Shown here: positions 54,816 through 63,845 of the stretch, piece by piece
Layout: every line of letters begins with the position of its first letter
How positions within the stretch are numbered: the first letter of the stretch is position 1
Source of the DNA: Demequina iriomotensis
GTDB taxonomy: Bacteria; Actinomycetota; Actinomycetes; Actinomycetales; Demequinaceae
Length of the DNA stretch: 64,000 bases
Assembly (NCBI RefSeq): GCF_000971395.1
Contig: NZ_BBME01000011.1
Location: 62,001 to 126,000, forward strand
Direction of reading: 5' to 3'
Program-made: the position numbers and the translations under genes
Notes under the pieces: generated by a model
Databases searched by the model: none
What the model was told of the DNA's origin: nothing
What the model saw: only the letters and a program-made list of their open reading frames with translations

Positions 54816-56375
54816 ATGCTTCGACACACCAAGCTCGCCGCCGCGGCGGGCATGGCCACGCTCGCGTTGGCCGCATGCTCATCGTCCGGCGCCGACGACG
54901 CCGCTTCGCCCGCCGCCGGCGGGTCGGAGGGCACCGCGATCGAGGGCCGCGCGCCCGAGCTTCGGATCGGCGCCGTCGTCGACATCTCGACCTGGGTGGC
55001 CGCCGACGCCGCCTGGGGCAACGAGGCCACCTACTACATGGCTGTCTACGACAGCCTGCTTCGCACGTCCGCGACGAACGAGGTCCAGCCGGGCCTCGCC
55101 GAGGCGTGGGAGTACAACGACGACCTCACCGAGCTCACGCTCGACATCCGCGACGGCGTCACCTTCACCGACGGCACCCCGCTCGACGCGCAGGTCGTGG
55201 TCGACAACCTCAACCGCTTCCGCGAGGGTGCCTCGCCCGACCGGGGACTGCTCGACGCCGTGACCGACGTCGCCGCCGCGGACGACGACACCGTGGTCAT
55301 CACGCTCTCCGCGCCCGACCCGGCCCTCGAGATCAACCTCAGCATGCAGGCGGGGCTCATCGCGTCGCCGTCGACGTTCGACGCACCCGACGCCCAGACG
55401 ACGCCCGTCGGCACGGGCCCGTACGAGCTCGACGCAGCCTCCTCGACCATCGGCGCCACCTACACGTTCACGGCGAACGAGGACTACTGGGCCCCCGAGG
55501 ACCAGCACTTCGACTCGATCACCATCAACTACTACGCCGACGCATCGGCGCTTCTGAACGCCCTGCGCGACGGCCAGGTCGACATCTCCAACCTCAACTC
55601 CCTCACCCAGATCCCCGACGCCGAGGCGGCGGGCTACACCACCAACTCGATCCCGGTGAACTGGAAGGGTCTCATCCTCGCCGACCGGTGGGGCGCGAAC
55701 AACGAGGCGCTCGCCGACGTCAAGGTGCGCCAGGCGATCAACTACGCGATCGACCGTGAGGGCCTGCTGCAGGGACTCGAGTCGGGCTACGGCGAGCCGA
55801 CCACGCAGATCTTCAACGTCGAGGGCGACGCCTACGAGGCCGAGCTCGAGGACGCCTACCCCTACGACCCGGAGAAGGCCAAGGCGCTCCTGGCCGAGGC
55901 GGGCTACCCCGATGGCATCCACATCACCATGCCGCAGACCTCGTTCGTCCCGGCCTCGGAGCCCGAGCTGATCAAGGGCGTGCTCGCCGAGTCGAACATC
56001 TTCATCGACTACGAGCAGGCGGGCGAGTCCTTCTTCGGTGACCTCCTGGGCGGCGCGTGGTCGGCGTTCGCGTTCGGCCTCAACCAGGAGCCGCTCGCGT
56101 GGCAGACGTACAACCAGGCGATCGCGCCCGGAGCGGCATGGAACGTCTACCACCAGGCCGACGAGACCGTCGAGGCGCTCGCTGCCCGCATCCGCCTCGG
56201 CGGCGAGGATGGTGCGGCCGCCGCGAAGGAGCTCAACGAGTACGTGGTCGACCAGGCGTGGTTCGCGCCGTTCTACCGCGTCATCGGCGCCATCGTCACC
56301 GCCGACGGCTTCGCGATCACCATGAAGTCCGGCCAGGCCGTGTCCAACCTCTGGGACATCACCGCCACCGCTTGA
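54816..56375 (+). CDS. ABC transporter substrate-binding lipoprotein (SBP_bac_5)
   Basis: 519 residues. Signal peptide ends in LAAC with Cys21 lipidated. The fold is family 5 (oligopeptide/dipeptide type): YDSLLRTSATNEVQPGLAEAW, TLDIRDGVTFTDGTPLDAQV, DVKVRQAINYAIDREGLL. Such proteins bind peptides, nickel or oligosaccharides; with the surrounding GH genes, oligosaccharides or glycosides are likely. AGGAGG precedes the ATG. First gene of the importer operon. Confidence 0.92.
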   Translation: MLRHTKLAAAAGMATLALAACSSSGADDAASPAAGGSEGTAIEGRAPELRIGAVVDISTWVAADAAWGNEATYYMAVYDSLLRTSATNEVQPGLAEAWEYNDDLTELTLDIRDGVTFTDGTPLDAQVVVDNLNRFREGASPDRGLLDAVTDVAAADDDTVVITLSAPDPALEINLSMQAGLIASPSTFDAPDAQTTPVGTGPYELDAASSTIGATYTFTANEDYWAPEDQHFDSITINYYADASALLNALRDGQVDISNLNSLTQIPDAEAAGYTTNSIPVNWKGLILADRWGANNEALADVKVRQAINYAIDREGLLQGLESGYGEPTTQIFNVEGDAYEAELEDAYPYDPEKAKALLAEAGYPDGIHITMPQTSFVPASEPELIKGVLAESNIFIDYEQAGESFFGDLLGGAWSAFAFGLNQEPLAWQTYNQAIAPGAAWNVYHQADETVEALAARIRLGGEDGAAAAKELNEYVVDQAWFAPFYRVIGAIVTADGFAITMKSGQAVSNLWDITATA

Positions 56376-56429
56376 CCCTCACCGGTGGGGGCGGCCCGGC
56401 CGTCCCCACCGGTTCGATCTGGAGACATC

Positions 56430-57371
56430 ATGCTCAGCTTCGTCAGCAGGCGCCTCGCGACCGGCGTGGGCCTCATCGCCACCCTGGCGGTGCTCACGTT
56501 CTTCTTCCTCCAGTTCGGCGTGAGCGATGTCGCGCAGCGCATCGCCGGCCAGCAGGCAGGCCCCGACGCGGTCGCGGTCGTGGAGGAGAGGATCGGCGTC
56601 GACCGCCCGGTCCAGGTCCAGTTCGCGGACTGGGCCGGATCCGCGCTCACGGGTGACCTGGGCCGCTCCTGGTTCTCGGGCCAGGAGGTGACCGAGGCGG
56701 TGATGAGCCGCATGGCGGTCACCGTCAGTCTCGCGGTGGGCTCCGTGGTGCTCACCGCTCTGCTCGGCATCACGCTGGGTGCCTTGGCCGCCACCCGTCG
56801 CGGGTGGTCCGATCGTGGCGTGCAGTTCCTCGCGGTGCTCGGCCAGGCGATCCCCGGGTTCCTCATGGCCATGGCGCTGGTGCTCGTCTTCGCGATCAAC
56901 CTCGACTGGTTCCCTGCGACCGGCTACACGCGACCCTCGGAGTCCGTGCCCGGGTGGCTGCTTTCCATCACGCTTCCTGTCGTCGCGCTGACCATCGGAT
57001 CGATCGGCGGCGTCGCGCAGCAGGTGCGCGGCTCGATGATCGACGCGTTCGAGCGCGACTACGTGCGCACCCTCCGCAGCCGCGGACTCCCGCGCCGCTC
57101 GGTGGTGCTCCAGCACGTGCTCCGCAACGCCGCGGGTCCGGCGCTGACCGTGCTGGGCCTGCAGTTCGTCATCCTGCTCGGCGGCGCCGTCATCGTCGAG
57201 ACCCTCTTCTCCATCCCCGGGCTCGGCCCGCTCGCGCTGACGAGCACCTCTCAGGGCGACATCCCCGTCGTCATGGGCATCGTGATCGTCACGGGCGTCG
57301 TCGTCGTCCTCGTCAACACCCTGGTGGACGTGGTCCAGGCCTGGGTCAACCCGAAGGTGCGCCTGTCATGA
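56430..57371 (+). CDS. ABC transporter permease (DppB/OppB type)
   Basis: 313 residues, six helices. The EAA loop is YVRTLRSRGLPRRSVVLQHV; DRPVQVQFADWAGSALTGDLGRS is the periplasmic segment typical of DppB. Works with the next permease as a heterodimer in the membrane. GGAGAC precedes the ATG. Stop overlaps the next gene's start (ATGA). Confidence 0.93.
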   Translation: MLSFVSRRLATGVGLIATLAVLTFFFLQFGVSDVAQRIAGQQAGPDAVAVVEERIGVDRPVQVQFADWAGSALTGDLGRSWFSGQEVTEAVMSRMAVTVSLAVGSVVLTALLGITLGALAATRRGWSDRGVQFLAVLGQAIPGFLMAMALVLVFAINLDWFPATGYTRPSESVPGWLLSITLPVVALTIGSIGGVAQQVRGSMIDAFERDYVRTLRSRGLPRRSVVLQHVLRNAAGPALTVLGLQFVILLGGAVIVETLFSIPGLGPLALTSTSQGDIPVVMGIVIVTGVVVVLVNTLVDVVQAWVNPKVRLS

Positions 57372-59164
57372 CCACCACACGTTCCTCCGCGACCCGCGCT
57401 GGCGCCCGCAAGGGCCGTCCCGGACTGCTCCGTCGCCTGCTCCGTCACCCGCTGGGCGGCGTCTCGATGGTGGTGCTCGCGGTCGTGGTCCTCGTCGGAG
57501 CGCTGGGTCCGTTCATCGCCCCGTTCGACCCGACCGAGACCAGCCTGCAGACGATCTTCGCCGAGCCGGGCGGCGATCATCTGCTGGGTGGCGACTCGGC
57601 CGGGCGTGACATCCTGTCGCGCCTCCTCGTCGCGACGGCGTTCTCGCTCGCCGGCGGCCTGCTCGTCATGGCCATCGCGGTCGCGGTGGGCGTCTCGGCC
57701 GGCCTCGTCGCCGGCTACTACGGTGGCGTCATCGACGCGACGGGCGCCTGGTTCACCGCCCTGACGATGTCCCTCCCGTCGATCATCGTCCTCATCGCCG
57801 CGCGCTCCGTGATGGGTCCGTCCATGTGGTGGACCATGGCGATCTTCGGGCTCTTCATCTCGCCCGTGTACTACCGCGTGGTCTACACGTCGGTGCGTGC
57901 CGTGCGGAACGAGCTCTATGTCGACGCGGCTCGCACCTCGGGTCTGGGCGACGTACGGATCATCGGCCGCCATGTCCTGCTCGCCGTGCGCGCCCCCGTC
58001 ATCCTCCTGATGGCGGGCGTGATCGCCGCGGGCATCGGTATGCAGGCGGGCTTCGACTTCCTCGGCCTGGGCGACCCCACCACACCGACGTGGGGCCAGA
58101 TGCTCAACGAGGGCTTCTACAACATCAACCGCTCCTCGAACCTGGTCCTCTGGCCGGCGCTCGCGCTCGGCATCACCACCGTGGCGCTCACCCTGCTCGG
58201 CACCGCGCTGCGCGACGAGCTCGAGGGCACCACCGACAAGCGCCACAGCGCCGCGCAGCCGTGGGTGCTCGAGGAGGACGTGCCGGCCGTGATGGACCAC
58301 GGCGACGAGCCCGCAGGCGAAGCGCTGCTGACCGTCCGCGATCTTGCCGTGGCGTACCCCGCGGGCACGGGCTATGCCACGGTGGTCAAGGGTGGACGCC
58401 TGTCCGTGCGTCGCGGGGAGACTCACGGCCTCATCGGCGAGTCGGGCTCGGGCAAGACCCAGACGGCGTTCTCGATCCTCGGCCTGCTACCGAAGGGTGG
58501 CAAGGTGATGGCCGGCTCGATCGTCTTCGACGGTGAGGAGCTGGTGGGCCGGACCGACGCACAGCTCAACGCGCTGCGGGGGTCGCGCATCGCCTACGTG
58601 CCGCAGGAGCCCATGTCCAACCTCGACCCGTCCTTCACGGTGGGCCACCAGCTCACGGAGCCGCTCGTCAAGGTGCTCGGGATGAAGAAGGCCGAGGCGC
58701 GTGAGAGGGCGCTGTCGTTGCTCGCACGTGTCGGGATCCCGGAGCCGCAGCGCGCGTTCGACTCCTACCCGCATCAGCTGTCCGGCGGGATGGCGCAGCG
58801 CGTGCTCATCGCCGGCGCGGTCGCGTCGCACCCGGACCTGCTCATCGCCGACGAACCCACCACGGCGCTCGACGTCACCGTTCAGGCCGAGGTGCTCGAC
58901 CTGCTGCGGGACATCCAGGAGGAGCTCGGGATGGCGGTCCTCATCGTCACCCACAACTTCGGCGTGGTCGCCGACATCTGCGACCGGGTGACGGTCATGC
59001 AGAAGGGCGTGATGGTCGAGACGGGCGCCACGCGCGCGGTCTTCGAGAGTCCGCGCCACGAGTACACCCGCGCGCTTTTTGCCGCGATCCCGCAAGGCGC
59101 GCCGCGCGCGCCGCTGCCGGGTGTGTCGAGCGCCGGCTCCCTCGGCGCGGGTGCGCTGCGATGA
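57368..59164 (+). CDS. Fused ABC permease (DppC) and ATPase (DppD)
   Basis: 598 residues in two parts. Residues 1-285 are the second permease: N-terminal helix, [17 protein letters not shown] loop [20 protein letters not shown]. Residues 315-590 are an ABC ATPase: Walker [10 protein letters not shown] (about 357), signature LSGGMAQRV, Walker [13 protein letters not shown], and the oligopeptide-type C-terminal [12 protein letters not shown]. Fusions of this type are known in actinobacteria. Coupled to both neighbours. Confidence 0.93.
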   Translation: MTTTRSSATRAGARKGRPGLLRRLLRHPLGGVSMVVLAVVVLVGALGPFIAPFDPTETSLQTIFAEPGGDHLLGGDSAGRDILSRLLVATAFSLAGGLLVMAIAVAVGVSAGLVAGYYGGVIDATGAWFTALTMSLPSIIVLIAARSVMGPSMWWTMAIFGLFISPVYYRVVYTSVRAVRNELYVDAARTSGLGDVRIIGRHVLLAVRAPVILLMAGVIAAGIGMQAGFDFLGLGDPTTPTWGQMLNEGFYNINRSSNLVLWPALALGITTVALTLLGTALRDELEGTTDKRHSAAQPWVLEEDVPAVMDHGDEPAGEALLTVRDLAVAYPAGTGYATVVKGGRLSVRRGETHGLIGESGSGKTQTAFSILGLLPKGGKVMAGSIVFDGEELVGRTDAQLNALRGSRIAYVPQEPMSNLDPSFTVGHQLTEPLVKVLGMKKAEARERALSLLARVGIPEPQRAFDSYPHQLSGGMAQRVLIAGAVASHPDLLIADEPTTALDVTVQAEVLDLLRDIQEELGMAVLIVTHNFGVVADICDRVTVMQKGVMVETGATRAVFESPRHEYTRALFAAIPQGAPRAPLPGVSSAGSLGAGALR

Positions 59165-59175
59165 AGGAGGAAACC

Positions 59176-60036
59176 ATGCACGAGCCGCTTCTCACCGTCG
59201 ATGCACTCGAGGTCGAGTACCCGGGCCGGGGGTTCCGCGCTCTGCCGTTCCGCGCGGTCAAGGGTGTGAGCTTCGACATCAGGCCCGGCGAGACCGTGGG
59301 CCTGGTGGGGGAGTCCGGCTCGGGCAAGACCACCATCGGGCGCGCGCTGCTGGGCCTCGCGCCCGTGTCGGCGGGGACGCTCACCTTCAGGGGCGAGGAC
59401 ATCTCGCACCCGACCAAGCAGCGTCGACGCGAGCTCACCCGCGACATCCAGGTGGTCTACCAGGACCCCTACTCGTCGCTCAACCCGTCGCTCACCATCG
59501 GCGACTCGCTCACCGAGCCGATGATCGTGCGCAAGATCTCCACCAAGGAGGCGGGCGCCCGCGTGCGGGAGCTGCTCGACATGGTGGCGCTCCCTGCGGA
59601 CGCCGCCGACCGCTACCCGCGCGAGTTCTCCGGAGGTCAGCGCCAGCGCGTCGCGATCGCCCGCGCGCTCGCGCTGGACCCGACGCTCATCGTGTGCGAT
59701 GAGCCGGTCTCCGCGCTCGACCTTTCCACTCAGGCGCGCGTGCTCGAGCTCTTCCTCGAGATCCAGGAGCGCACGGGTGTCGCGTACCTCTTCATCTCTC
59801 ACGACCTCGCGGTGGTCCGCGAGATGTCGCACCGGGTCGCCGTGCTCCACCACGGCGAGATCGTCGAGTGGGGTGACGGGGACACCGTCACCTCCGCGCC
59901 CGAGCATCCCTACACGCAGCGGCTGCTGCTCGCGTCGCCCGTGCCCGACCCTGCGGCGCAGGAACAGCGTCGTGCCGATCGGCTGCGGCTCAAGGAGATC
60001 CAGGCCCAGCAGGACCTCCAGGCCGGCGCCGCCTGA
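59176..60036 (+). CDS. ABC transporter ATP-binding protein (DppF/OppF type)
   Basis: 286 residues. Walker [10 protein letters not shown] at about residue 45, Q loop [11 protein letters not shown], signature FSGGQRQRV, Walker [12 protein letters not shown]. The C-terminal [18 protein letters not shown] is the oligopeptide-type ending. The ATG at 59176 has AAGGAGG six bases upstream; an in-frame ATG at 59161 overlaps the previous gene. Completes the importer. Confidence 0.93.
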   Translation: MHEPLLTVDALEVEYPGRGFRALPFRAVKGVSFDIRPGETVGLVGESGSGKTTIGRALLGLAPVSAGTLTFRGEDISHPTKQRRRELTRDIQVVYQDPYSSLNPSLTIGDSLTEPMIVRKISTKEAGARVRELLDMVALPADAADRYPREFSGGQRQRVAIARALALDPTLIVCDEPVSALDLSTQARVLELFLEIQERTGVAYLFISHDLAVVREMSHRVAVLHHGEIVEWGDGDTVTSAPEHPYTQRLLLASPVPDPAAQEQRRADRLRLKEIQAQQDLQAGAA

Positions 60037-60080
60037 ACCCGCGTCACCCGCCGCAACGTTGCGGCGCCGAAGGAGACCTC

Positions 60081-60190
60081 ATGACTGTTCCGACCCCGCA
60101 TCGTTCCGCTGGGGTGTCGTCGCCGCAGGCCATCGGTCCGACGGTGACGAGACCACGTCGGATACGTCCTGCCTCGAGCTCGCCATCGCT
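60081..60190 (+). pseudogene. 5' remnant of a GH1 beta-glucosidase gene
   Basis: GAAGGAG and ATG at 60081 start MTVPT; after a one-frame shift the reading continues PASFRWGVVAAGHRSDGD and TTSDTSCLELA. That parallels the N terminus of the intact GH1 protein at 61717 (PSDFLWGVATAGHQGEGD, HSDIWTLE). Homology ends near 60190 and the rest of the gene is absent. A deletion probably joined this 5' stub to the next promoter. Confidence 0.7.
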
Positions 60191-60255
60191 CGATGGCCAC
60201 GACCTTTCGACCACGGGTCCCGGCGCTGATCGGCGCGGACGGGAGACCCCGGATC

Positions 60256-60285
60256 GCGAAAATCTTGACACCTTAAGATTTTCGC
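60256..60285 (+). promoter_or_regulatory. TetR operator, copy 2, upstream of the symporter/GH1 operon
   Basis: GCGAAAATCTT (60256-60266) and AAGATTTTCGC (60275-60285) are perfect 11-bp arms with an 8-bp spacer, 82 bases before the symporter start. Same design as the site at 54735-54758. Confidence 0.75.
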
Positions 60286-60367
60286 AGCTATAGTCATCGC
60301 ACCCCCGGGACCATCGCGTAGAACACCATGACGGCCGCCCCTCGCGGCCCTCAGGCAAGGAAGCCTC

Positions 60368-61651
60368 ATGACCCTCTCAGATGAAGCGGTCCGTGCGCCG
60401 GAGTCGATGGACGACTCCTCGCAGATCGCCGCCGAGTTCGGTTCCCCCCGCAGGACCATCGGACTCGTTCTCCTCGCCGCGCTTGGCATGTACGTCATGG
60501 CGATGAGCATGTCGACCGCGCTGTCGCTGCGCATCGCCGCCGTCGCGCCCGAGACCAAGGACGTCGTCTACAGCCGCACGGTCGCCATCGGCACCCTGCT
60601 CATGCTCGTCGTCATCCCGCTGGCCGGCGCGCTCTCGGACCGCACCACCAGCAGGTTCGGCCGTCGCCGCCCGTGGATCGTGGGCGGACTCGCCGTCGCG
60701 CTCGTCGCCGGCGTGATCGCCGGCGCGACCAGCAACGTCGCGATCATCGGCGCAGCCTATGTGATCCTCGTGGTCGCGATGCAGTCGGCCTTCAACGCGT
60801 ACGCGGTGATTCCCGTCGAGGCCGTCCCCGACACCATGCGCGCCCGCGTCATGGGCATCATGGGTCTGTTCGGCGCACTCGCGTTCTCGGGCGGCTCCTA
60901 CCTCGCAGGCGCCCTGGTCGGGCAGCCGCTGCTCATCCTGTCCGTACCGGTCGCCCTCGCGATCGCCACGACGCTGCCGCTGCTGATGCTCTACCGCGAC
61001 CCGGTGAAGAGCCGCGCCGAGGTCCCGGCGCTCGATGTGAAGGCGCTGGTCGGAGGGCTGTTCGTCAACCCGCGCAAGCACCCGAGCTTCGGTTGGACCT
61101 GGCTGGCGCGCCTGCTCGCGGGCGTCGCGATGGCCGCGCTCTTCACGTACTTCGTGTACTTCATGATCGACGTGCTCGAGGTGCCGCTGCCCGAGGTCGG
61201 GGCGAAGGCGGGCCTGCTCACGCTCATCTCGGCGCCCATCTCGATCGTGTTCTTCACCGGTTCCGGCTGGCTCTCCGACAAGATCGGCCGGCGCAAGCCG
61301 TTCGTCGCCGTCGCCGCGATCCTCATGGGCGCAGCGCTCGTCATCGGCGCGACGTCGCACACGTTCGGCGGCTTCGTGGTCGCGTGGTGCGTGTTCGCCG
61401 TCGGTCAGTCGATGTACCTCACCGTCGACCTCGCGCTGTGCGCGTCCGTCCTGCCCGACGCGAAGGACGCCGGCAAGGACATGGCCGTCTTCGGGCTCGC
61501 GCTCAACATCCCGAACATCGTGGTGCCGGCCGTCGGCCCCGCGGTGCTCGCGATCGGCGCCGGCCACAACTACGCGCTGCTCTGGATCGGCGCCGCGGTG
61601 CTCTGCGTCGCCGGTGCCGCTCTCATGCCGCTCATCAAGGGCGTCCGCTAG
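60368..61651 (+). CDS. MFS sugar transporter (GPH-like) of the GH1 operon
   Basis: 427 residues, twelve helices. GALSDRTTSRFGRRRPWIVGG and GWLSDKIGRRKPFVAVA are the paired MFS loops. The C-terminal third (LPDAKDAGKDMAVFGLALN, LAIGAGHNY, LIKGVR) closely parallels the symporter at 42606, so they are paralogues serving two glycosidase clusters. Likely brings in a beta-glucoside or disaccharide for the GH1 enzyme. Confidence 0.9.
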   Translation: MTLSDEAVRAPESMDDSSQIAAEFGSPRRTIGLVLLAALGMYVMAMSMSTALSLRIAAVAPETKDVVYSRTVAIGTLLMLVVIPLAGALSDRTTSRFGRRRPWIVGGLAVALVAGVIAGATSNVAIIGAAYVILVVAMQSAFNAYAVIPVEAVPDTMRARVMGIMGLFGALAFSGGSYLAGALVGQPLLILSVPVALAIATTLPLLMLYRDPVKSRAEVPALDVKALVGGLFVNPRKHPSFGWTWLARLLAGVAMAALFTYFVYFMIDVLEVPLPEVGAKAGLLTLISAPISIVFFTGSGWLSDKIGRRKPFVAVAAILMGAALVIGATSHTFGGFVVAWCVFAVGQSMYLTVDLALCASVLPDAKDAGKDMAVFGLALNIPNIVVPAVGPAVLAIGAGHNYALLWIGAAVLCVAGAALMPLIKGVR

Positions 61652-61716
61652 CCCTCACCCCGGGGTCGGGCCCGACCCCGTCCGCCGTTCTCCACCACAG
61701 ATTCGAGGCCACCACC

Positions 61717-62961
61717 ATGACCAGCCCGTTCCCCTCCGACTTCCTCTGGGGCGTCGCCACCGCCGGCCACCAGGGCGAGGGCGACAACGTCCACAGCGAC
61801 ATCTGGACTCTCGAGCACACGACGCCGTCGCTCTTCTCGGAGCCGAGCGGACCCGCATGCCGCTCGTACGAGCGCTGGACGGAGGACCTCGACATCGCCG
61901 CCGAGCTGGGCCTCACCGCCTTCCGCTTCTCCGTCGAGTGGGCGCGCGTGGAGCCGGAGCGCGGCGTGATCGACGAGGCCGCGCTCGACCACTACGAGCA
62001 GGTGGTCGACGGCTGCCTCGCGCGCGGTCTCGCGCCCGTGGTCACCTTCAACCACTTCGCGTCGCCGCACTGGTTCTCCGCCGCCGGCTCGTGGCTCGCG
62101 GACGATGCGGCCGACCTGTTCGCGGCGCAGTGCGACCGGGTGATGGCCCGGTTCGGCGACAGGATCGCCGTCGCCGTCACCATCAACGAGCCCAACCTCG
62201 AGCAACTGCTGCACGCGAGCGGCAAGCTGCCCCCGATCGCCGAGCAGATCAAGCTCGAGATGCTCGCCGCCGCCGCCCGCGACGCGGGCACCGAGCGCTA
62301 CTTCGCGTCCAACGTCATCCCCGCCGCGCTCGAGGGTGAGTTCACCGACGCGCTCACGCGCGCGCATCGTGCCGCCGTCGCCGCCATCAAGGGCCGCCGG
62401 CCCGACCTCCCGACCGGCGTCTCCATCGCGATCATCGACGAGGTCGCGCTCGAGGGAGGCGAGGAGCGCCGCGACGCCAAGCGCGCGGCGGTCTACGACC
62501 ACTGGCTCGAGGTCGCGCGCGACGACGATTTCATCGGCGTGCAGAACTACGAGTCGATCTTCCACGGCCCCGACGGCGAGGTGGTGCCCGAGGGCCCGCG
62601 CAACGGCATGGGCACCCTGATCGAGCCGGCGTCGCTCGCGCGCGCCGCGGAGTACGCGCACCGCGTCTCGGGCGTGCCCGTCCTGGTGACGGAGCACGGC
62701 ATGCAGACCGACGACGACGCGCAGCGCGCGGCCTTCATCCCCGCGGCGCTCGCCGCGCTCGCCGCGCAGATCGCCGCCGGCACGCCCGTGCTGGGCTACT
62801 GCCACTGGACGCTGCTCGACAACTTCGAGTGGATCTTCGGCTACAGGCCCAAGCTCGGACTCGTCGCCGTGGATCGTGAGACGTTCGACCGGACCGTCAA
62901 GCCGTCCGCCCGCGTGCTCGGCGGCATCGTGCGCGAGCACCGGTCCGCGTCGGTGGGCTGA
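61717..62961 (+). CDS. Beta-glucosidase, GH1
   Basis: 414 residues. The N-terminal WGVATAGHQGEGD block, the acid/base Glu158 in TINEPN, and the nucleophile Glu326 in LVTEHGM are all in place, with YCHWTLLDNFEW near the end. Hydrolyses beta-glucosides in the cytoplasm. It follows the symporter by 65 bases and is followed by the nucleoside-hydrolase-like gene, so one operon is likely. Confidence 0.94.
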   Translation: MTSPFPSDFLWGVATAGHQGEGDNVHSDIWTLEHTTPSLFSEPSGPACRSYERWTEDLDIAAELGLTAFRFSVEWARVEPERGVIDEAALDHYEQVVDGCLARGLAPVVTFNHFASPHWFSAAGSWLADDAADLFAAQCDRVMARFGDRIAVAVTINEPNLEQLLHASGKLPPIAEQIKLEMLAAAARDAGTERYFASNVIPAALEGEFTDALTRAHRAAVAAIKGRRPDLPTGVSIAIIDEVALEGGEERRDAKRAAVYDHWLEVARDDDFIGVQNYESIFHGPDGEVVPEGPRNGMGTLIEPASLARAAEYAHRVSGVPVLVTEHGMQTDDDAQRAAFIPAALAALAAQIAAGTPVLGYCHWTLLDNFEWIFGYRPKLGLVAVDRETFDRTVKPSARVLGGIVREHRSASVG

Positions 62962-62968
62962 GGCAGCA

Positions 62969-63811
62969 GTGCCGCTCACCATCGCGACGCGCTGCCGCGT
63001 CGTCATCGACAACGACTTCGCCGGGGACCCCGACGGCCTCGTCGCGCTCGCGCATCACCTGCTGTCGCCCGGCCATCGCGTCGACGCGGTCACCAGCTCG
63101 CGGCTGTCGCCGGTGTTCGGGCCGCCCGAGGGCGGCGCGGCCACAGGTGCGGCGTACGCGGCCGAGCTGGTCGAGCTCATCGGGGGCGCGACGCGCCCCG
63201 AGATCGCCGCCGGCGGGGACGCAGCCGTCGACCTCGCGGCGGTCGCGGCGGGGTCGGAGGTGTCCGCCGCGGCGCGGACGATCATCGCGCACGCGCGGAG
63301 GGACGATGCGCTGCCCCTCACGCTCGTGTGCGGAGGTCCGCTCACCAACGTCGCGGAGGCCCTCGCGGCTGCACCCGACATCGCGGGGCGCCTGACGCTC
63401 GCGTGGGTCGGGGGCTCGCTGGCGGATGCCGACGAGTACAACCGCGACACCGACGCCGAGGCCGCGGCCTTCGTGCTGGGCATCCCCGAGCTCGAGGTGC
63501 GCCAGTTCCCGCTCGAGAGCTACCGGAGGTTCGCGTGGAGCGTCGCGCAGATCGAGGAGCTTCTCGGCTCGTGCGGCGCGCTCGGCGCCTGGCTCTGGCG
63601 ACGCTTCGACGAGCTGCCGCTTCCTCCGGGATTCGCGGTCGACGCCGTCTGGCCGCTCGGCGACAGCGCCCCGCTGCTCGGCACCGCTCTGGGGGCGGAG
63701 TCGAGCACCTGGGAGGCGGGGGAGCACACGCTCGTCTGCACCGCGCCCGACACCGGGCTCGTCCTCGGCGACATGGCGGCGCTCTTCCGCCGCCATGCCG
63801 CTCACCGCTGA
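62969..63811 (+). CDS. Nucleoside-hydrolase family protein
   Basis: 280 residues. The metal site at the N terminus reads VVIDNDFAGDPDGLVALAHH, a variant of the usual DTDxGxDDA; LVCGGPLTNVAEAL and EYNRDTDAEAAAFVL are the family's later blocks. Family members hydrolyse N-ribosides with a calcium ion. In this glycosidase operon a different glycoside may be the substrate. GTG at 62969 follows the GH1 stop by 7 bases. Ser/Ala-rich C terminus. Confidence 0.85.
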   Translation: MPLTIATRCRVVIDNDFAGDPDGLVALAHHLLSPGHRVDAVTSSRLSPVFGPPEGGAATGAAYAAELVELIGGATRPEIAAGGDAAVDLAAVAAGSEVSAAARTIIAHARRDDALPLTLVCGGPLTNVAEALAAAPDIAGRLTLAWVGGSLADADEYNRDTDAEAAAFVLGIPELEVRQFPLESYRRFAWSVAQIEELLGSCGALGAWLWRRFDELPLPPGFAVDAVWPLGDSAPLLGTALGAESSTWEAGEHTLVCTAPDTGLVLGDMAALFRRHAAHR

Positions 63812-63845
63812 CCTTTCCCCCTTCGACCGCAAGGAATCCGCTCGC

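Noticed and set aside
60081..60293. Intact 70-codon gene after the importer
   Set aside because: The frame from the ATG loses GH1 similarity after five codons, whereas the shifted frame keeps it, so a gene remnant is the better reading.
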